Assembly (NCBI GenBank): GCA_030068075.1
Contig: CM057841.1
Location: 45,487,030-45,551,029 of the forward strand
From: Paguma larvata
Lineage: Eukaryota; Chordata; Mammalia; Carnivora; Viverridae
Direction of reading: 5' to 3'
Length of the DNA: 64,000 bases
This document shows, one piece after another, positions 59,325-64,000 of this stretch; within the stretch, counting starts at the first letter, position 1, and the number at the start of each line of letters is the position of its first letter. The translations under genes and the position numbers were made by a program. Under the pieces are notes generated by a model, which was not told where the DNA came from, searched no databases, and saw nothing but the letters and a program-made list of their open reading frames with translations.

Positions 59325-60394
59325 CTGGGCGGGGGGGGAGAGGAAAAACAGTCATTATTGTTCAAGGTTAACAGCAGTGTGTCACATGTACTGTTCCTCA
59401 TTATTGCTAACAGCAGTATATCACATGTATTACTATCACCGTCCTGGATGGAAGAGTCCAACTGTACCGAACTGAGATTCACTTCTCAATATCTAACTAA
59501 TGAAGTTTTCGCACCCCCCGCAAGAATCTATCAAACTATCTCTAGAAGCTCAGGATGCTTCGGCAACACAATTAAAAGATCAACACACAGAACATCTCCC
59601 AGACTCCTAACAATCCTGCCAATTACCTGAAGAAAGTACTCTGGGGAAAAGGAATGACAAAATACTGAACATAACCTCATTCTCTTTTTGAGAGTGCGCA
59701 CTTTAAGGAAGGGAGGCACATCGCGGCGGAAACTAAGGTACTCCTGGTAAACACCACCAACACTCGCAGCAAGCAAGAAATAGCGACAGCCTAAATCAGT
59801 TTCTCAAAGTCCAGTCCGCGGAATTACTGCATCAAAACCAAAAAATGCAGGACCTTGGGTCCTACTCCACAGGTCCAGAATTCCTATCTCTTGGTTGAGG
59901 AAAGGAGTAGACTAGGAATCTGCATTTTAGCGAACACTTCTAACTTTACAGCACGCTAAGTTCCCAAATTACAGACTCAAGCTAAGGTAGGGACTGAAAG
60001 TGGGGCTCACAGGGCAGGCAGAATCGAGAGCTCAAGGAGGGAAGCGCCAAGACTTACACTAGCATCTGTCAACTATCCCCTCCCCACCGCCGTAAACAAA
60101 CACATTCGGTGAAGACAAGGGCCGGCGCTGGTTCGCCTCTCACTCCTCTTCCTTCAAGGTTAGGAACGCACGGGCAGAACAGGCGCGTTCCGCCGGCCCG
60201 GCCCAGCTAAGAGGGCGTCTGAAGTGCGCGCTAGAACTCCGCTGCCCCTTCCCTCTCCGAGAATCTACGGAGCAGCACCCACCCGGCCACGCACAAGGGG
60301 GACGGCGAGCTCCGCCGGTGTCCGCCAAGAGCCGGCCGCAGCCCCTCAAAATCCTTTCTCTCCCGCTGCTAAACATACCCCTGCCTCAACTCAC

Positions 60395-60450
60395 CTACGG
60401 ACGGGGGCTCCTCTCCCTCTATCGCGGCCCCACGTGCGCGCGCGCTCGCG
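60395..60450 (-). other. UTP4: UTP4 non-coding exon 1 (5' end approximate)
   Basis: A strong donor (TAG|GTGAGT on the minus strand) ends an exon at 60395 inside the CpG island. The coding exon's acceptor is CCCAG|GA-ATG at 59325/59324. The ATG comes two bases into exon 2, so exon 1 is entirely 5' UTR. The upstream boundary is a guess, set between the donor and the ETS pair at 60460. Confidence 0.7.
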
Positions 60451-60496
60451 TGCTCTGCCCCGGAAGTGCTTGCGGCGCAAGGCCGGAAGTGCGCAG

Positions 60497-60585
60497 GCAG
60501 TGCTCGCGGCGGCGGCGACGGCGGCGGGAGGTTCGGTTGTCGCCCGTTGGCCGCGCGGCGCCGCGCTCGGCGGCCGCCATTGCAG
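60497..60585 (+). other. CHTF8: CHTF8 non-coding exon 1 (5' end approximate)
   Basis: The gene head-to-head with UTP4 in mammals is CHTF8, a subunit of the CTF18-RFC clamp loader used in sister-chromatid cohesion. A plausible first exon ends GCCGCCATTGCAG|GTCAGG at 60585. It contains no ATG with a long frame, so it should be 5' UTR. Assignment rests on synteny, the donor and the promoter. I did not find CHTF8 coding sequence in the window. Confidence 0.65.
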
Positions 60586-62444
60586 GTCAGGCCGCGGGCG
60601 GGGGGCACGGGAGGCCGCGGGGAGTGAGGGCTGAGCCGGGGTTGGGGGTGAGGGTGCGAGGGAGCGGGAAGCTAGGGAGCTGGGCCCGGGTGGGGCGCGC
60701 GGCTCGAGGAGAAGAATGGCGAGCCGAGGGGCGGGGAGCGGCGGGCGGGGGAGGGGCGGCCGGGAAGGGGGAGGGGAGCGAGGAGAGCGGCGGAGAGGTG
60801 GGTGCGAACCCAGAGGGGCCCCCGGGGTAGTAGGGCCGGGAATTGTGGGGGAAGGGAGCGGTGTAGAGACGGAAGGCGGAGGGAAGGAAGGGAGCGAGCG
60901 GGGCGGAGCGAGAGAAGGGCGGAAAGGGTGGCCCAGCGCGGGCGGAGGACGGAGAAGGGGGCGGCGCGGGCCGGAACCTCGAGGTACGTGCGGGAAGGGG
61001 TTCTTCCCCGGGTGGGGAGGGAGTCCAGCACGCGAGGCCTGCGGGAGTGGGGTAGAACTGGAACCCAGGAAGTAGCGGGAATATCAGAAAGCGGATCTGG
61101 TGTGTGTGTTGGGGGGGGGTAGGACTATGAGGTTTGCTCGAGGGGACATTTTTTTTAAGTCGCGGTGGGAGGGAAGCTGCTGGTAGAGGTAACGGGGAGG
61201 GTGGTTGGAAGAAAGGAAGGAAGAGTGATCCAGGTTCTTTGTAGGCGGAGTGAGAGACTGGGGAAGAGTGGGGTGGGGTCTTGGAGTAGCTAAGTACTTC
61301 TGATTGAAGAAGGAACAGGGCAAGATCTGGAGAAGGAGGGTGGTAGAAGGATGTGTAAAGAGTAATCTTTGGGAGGAGGGTGGGCGATTTGGAAGATCAC
61401 TCCACTGAGGGGTGTGGAGGAATGCAGTTTAAAGAATAGTCTCCTTGGGAGGTAGGAGAAAGGGTTAGTTAGATTGCTAGGAGGTCCCAGCCAAAATCTG
61501 GGGGTGAACTGGAGGGGGTTGGGGAAGAGAAGGGAAGCGGATCGAGAAGTCCCAGAAAGTGGGCGGGACTAGACATAGGAAGTGTTTGTAGCTGAAGGGA
61601 TGGGAGGGGGTTAGGGGTGAGGGTGGAGAAGTGGGAGCGGGTTGGGGGAGAACCCGGGATAGTGTAAGACTTCAACCAAGGCTAGAAAGGAGGGGCTTTG
61701 GGTTAGATAGGGGTTATAGTAAGAGGAGGAAGGGTTCAGATGAGGCTGCAGAGTAGCAGAAGATGGAGAAAACTGGAGTAACTCAGACCGACTGAAGCCA
61801 TCTTTTCCACCCATTGTCTACAAATACCAGTAATTGATTCCCTCCATCATGGGAATCCTAAAATGTGATGGGAAAGTACCACGTGTATGCATAGTATCCA
61901 CACATGTTTTTGAACACACTCTTCACTAATGAAAAGTTTGGAAGCATTCATTTCCACCCACCCTCCATGGCCCCTCTTGGGAGGGGAGCAAGCTTATCAT
62001 TAGAAACCGAATTTTAGCGCTTAATGATATTAGCCTGTCAAGAGACAAGATTTTCCCTTTGAAACTTAGACCATCCCCTTCAGTCACAAACCACAATAAC
62101 ACTGTTAATAAAAATAATCTGTATTCATTCGCATATGAAAACTTCCTGAATTGTTCATTTGATGGAAAGGTACATAGAGAAGTAATCATCTTTAGAGAAA
62201 AGAAAAAAAACTTTAAGAATTTAATCCTTGAAGCAGTTCAAACCATTACTGTCCTGTTTGAATTGTTCTCACATTATGTAAACTTGGTTTTACTCTGATA
62301 ACCTGCTGTTTTTGTAGGATGTTTTTGTCCGCTATACACAATAATTATACAGTATAGTGTTAAGACATTATTTTGGACATATATGAAGAAAATGCCACAT
62401 TCCCCCCCCCCCATGTAATTAATAGCTTGACTCTAAAGGCTGAC

Positions 62445-62630
62445 CATGTCTTAGTCACTGTTCTGAGTATTTTCCATTCTGAACCTCATTAAATTTTCAC
62501 AACAATCCTTTGAGACAGGTTCTTATGCCCCATTTATTAGTGGGGAAACTGAAACTTAAAGGTTAGATGACTTCGATGTCATACATAGGGTAGGTGACAG
62601 AATCCAGGTCGGACAACTTGAATTCTCACA
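62445..62630 (-). repeat. MIR
   Basis: Reverse MIR: AGTCACTGTTCTGAGTATTT, GTGGGGAAACTGAAAC. Confidence 0.7.
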
Positions 62631-63404
62631 GCATTCCTAAACAAAGAACAGTCCTGGGACTAAATAAAAACTTGGTTAATGCTAAGTGTTGGCCTAGGAA
62701 TTTGAAAACATTTTGTATCATGTATTTAATTTTTTAAAATAAAAACCAAAATTTTATACTGAGAATTGTAAAGTTAAAGCCTTTATTCCCTATCTTAAAA
62801 AAAAAAAAACTTAAAATACAAGATGCATTGAAAGGTTATAATGAAAATTTATTAAATACTACTTAGCTGTAGTAAAATTTAATAATTTGTAATTACTGTT
62901 TAGTCCCCTTATTTGGGTAAGAGCCATATATTCTGCTTAGTTCAATCTCCATACCACACTTTGTTCTACCACATTATATTTTGGGGCAGTTGCCATTAAT
63001 AAGGTTCATTGCTCATTCAGTCAGTCTGTGTAAGACATCAGTAATGTTTTAAAACAATTTAACAATTTAAAAAGCCAAGTATAAGAAACTTCAATTTTGT
63101 TGAAGATTAAAATGAATCAGTGACAAAGAATATCCTTTTTTTGGCTCTGAATTTTTCCTTCTAAATTTTGAATCCTGGAGGTGACATGGAGTAGATGTCT
63201 AGAGATTTCAAAAATCTAAATTTCAGCAATTGAATATGATAAGGCTTGTTTTTAACTACCTACCCCACAGATGTAATGGCTATTTTGGCTGCAAATTGTG
63301 TAGGTTACTTACTTGATGTGTTGTAGACATGAGAAAGGCTAATATTTGTAAAACAATCAGAAGTGATTCAGAAGTACTGTACTCTAGGGGCTCTGGGAAA
63401 GGAC

Positions 63405-63640
63405 TGCTGGAGAGGCCATATTGTGGAGAGGTTAAGGTTCACATCCCAGCCTTAGCACTTACTAGCTGTGTGTCCAGTTACTTAACTTTTAGTTTCTCTG
63501 AGCATGTTTCTTCATTTATAAAATGGGAATAAGTGCCTACATCATTAGGGTTGTTTTCACGATGAAATGAGAAAATCAGATAAGCGTCCACAAAAGTTTA
63601 GCTATGGGAGAAATGAAGCTTTTTGTATTATGCCTGGATT
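63405..63640 (+). repeat. MIR
   Basis: Forward MIR: TAGCACTTACTAGCTGTGTG, CATTTATAAAATGGGAATAA. Confidence 0.75.
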
Positions 63641-64000
63641 TTTCTTCCTTCTTAAACTGTGTTTATACTCTTATTTTTCAGGTTTTTAATAATAACTTCA
63701 ACAGTAATTAAGGTCAAATAGAGATAAAAGTCAAATGACAGTTAATTAAATAAGGTATATCCCAGATTGGTCTGATTTCAGTTAAATCTTGTGAATTTGG
63801 GGTAGGGCTCCATTTTAGCTCTGGATTGGTTTTGAGAATGCTGGTTTCTTTCCTGCGCTGCAGTTTGTTCAGGCGTCTCAAAGTTCTCTGGACCACTGTT
63901 CTGAGAAGCAAGAGTGTGTTGATTTTACCCAGGATCTCCAGACTAGCTCCATGTCTTAAGACTGGGGATGATCTGGGGCAAACCATTTCTAGAAATTTTT

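Larger units (their letters stand above)
60395..60585. promoter_or_regulatory. Bidirectional UTP4/CHTF8 promoter
   Basis: The two first-exon donors diverge and are only 190 bp apart (UTP4 at 60395 on minus, CHTF8 at 60585 on plus). Between them are an E-box CACGTG (60431-60436), two CCGGAAGTG ETS/GABP motifs (60460-60468 and 60483-60491), an NRF1-like TGCGCAGGC just after the second ETS motif, and a YY1-like GCCGCCAT (60574-60581) at the end of CHTF8 exon 1. There is no TATA box. This fits a housekeeping divergent promoter. Confidence 0.85.
60120..61080. other. CpG island at the UTP4/CHTF8 promoter
   Basis: GC-rich with dense CpG across both first exons and the start of CHTF8 intron 1; limits judged by eye. 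On the CHTF8 side it grades into a G-rich, less CpG-rich tract. Confidence 0.85.
60586..64000 (+). other. CHTF8: CHTF8 intron 1 (continues past window)
   Basis: Starts with about 1.2 kb of strongly G-rich sequence on the plus strand (to about 61790), then AT-rich DNA with MIR fragments at 62445-62630 and 63405-63640. A candidate 3' splice site is at 63681. No CanSINE was found in this 3.4 kb, unlike the rest of the window. Nothing recognisable in 61800-62440 and 62640-63400. Confidence 0.6.

Noticed and set aside
60224..60830. Arg/Pro/Ala-rich frames of 136 and 170 codons at the CHTF8 side of the promoter
   Set aside because: They span the promoter, exon 1 and intron, are low in complexity and match no known protein; a GC-content artefact.

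Overview
This is ordinary nuclear DNA of a carnivore, most likely a felid. The main clue is the very high density of tRNA-derived CanSINE copies of the feline (SINEC_Fc-like) type in both orientations. They share a tRNA-like head, a CT-rich body and an AATAAACATT-poly(A) tail. Older L1, L2, MIR and MLT1-type sequences are also present. There are no bacterial, phage, plasmid or CRISPR features. The genes are recognisable as the human 16q22.1 block CHTF8 - UTP4 - SNTB2, read here in the reverse direction.

Layout. Positions 1-19938 are intron 1 of SNTB2 (minus strand), filled with repeats and including a nested U2 snRNA retropseudogene. Positions 19939-20518 are the first coding exon of SNTB2 (beta-2-syntrophin, residues 1-193) inside a CpG island of about 1 kb. 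From about 20.7 to 31.4 kb is intergenic DNA made mostly of CanSINEs, L2/MIR fragments and an MLT1-like LTR. From 31.4 to 60.45 kb lies all of UTP4 (cirhin, minus strand). All 16 coding exons can be joined at GT-AG sites to give exactly 686 codons plus stop, with a non-coding first exon near 60.4 kb. At about 60.43-60.50 kb a compact CpG-island promoter with two ETS motifs and an E-box separates UTP4 from the head-to-head gene CHTF8 (plus strand). Only the non-coding first exon of CHTF8 (ending at 60585) and the start of its intron 1 are in the window.

Functions. UTP4 is a WD40 scaffold of the UTP-A (t-UTP) part of the nucleolar small-subunit processome. CHTF8 belongs to the CTF18 clamp-loader complex used in sister-chromatid cohesion. 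SNTB2 is a PDZ/PH adaptor of the dystrophin complex. They are housekeeping neighbours and do not form one pathway.

I did not find a new biological system. The most interesting observations are the divergent UTP4/CHTF8 promoter with a long G-rich tract on the CHTF8 side, the nested U2-pseudogene/CanSINE insertion, inverted CanSINE pairs inside transcribed introns, several CanSINEs with perfect target-site duplications, and a 103-nt UTP4 intron whose retention would cause premature termination.
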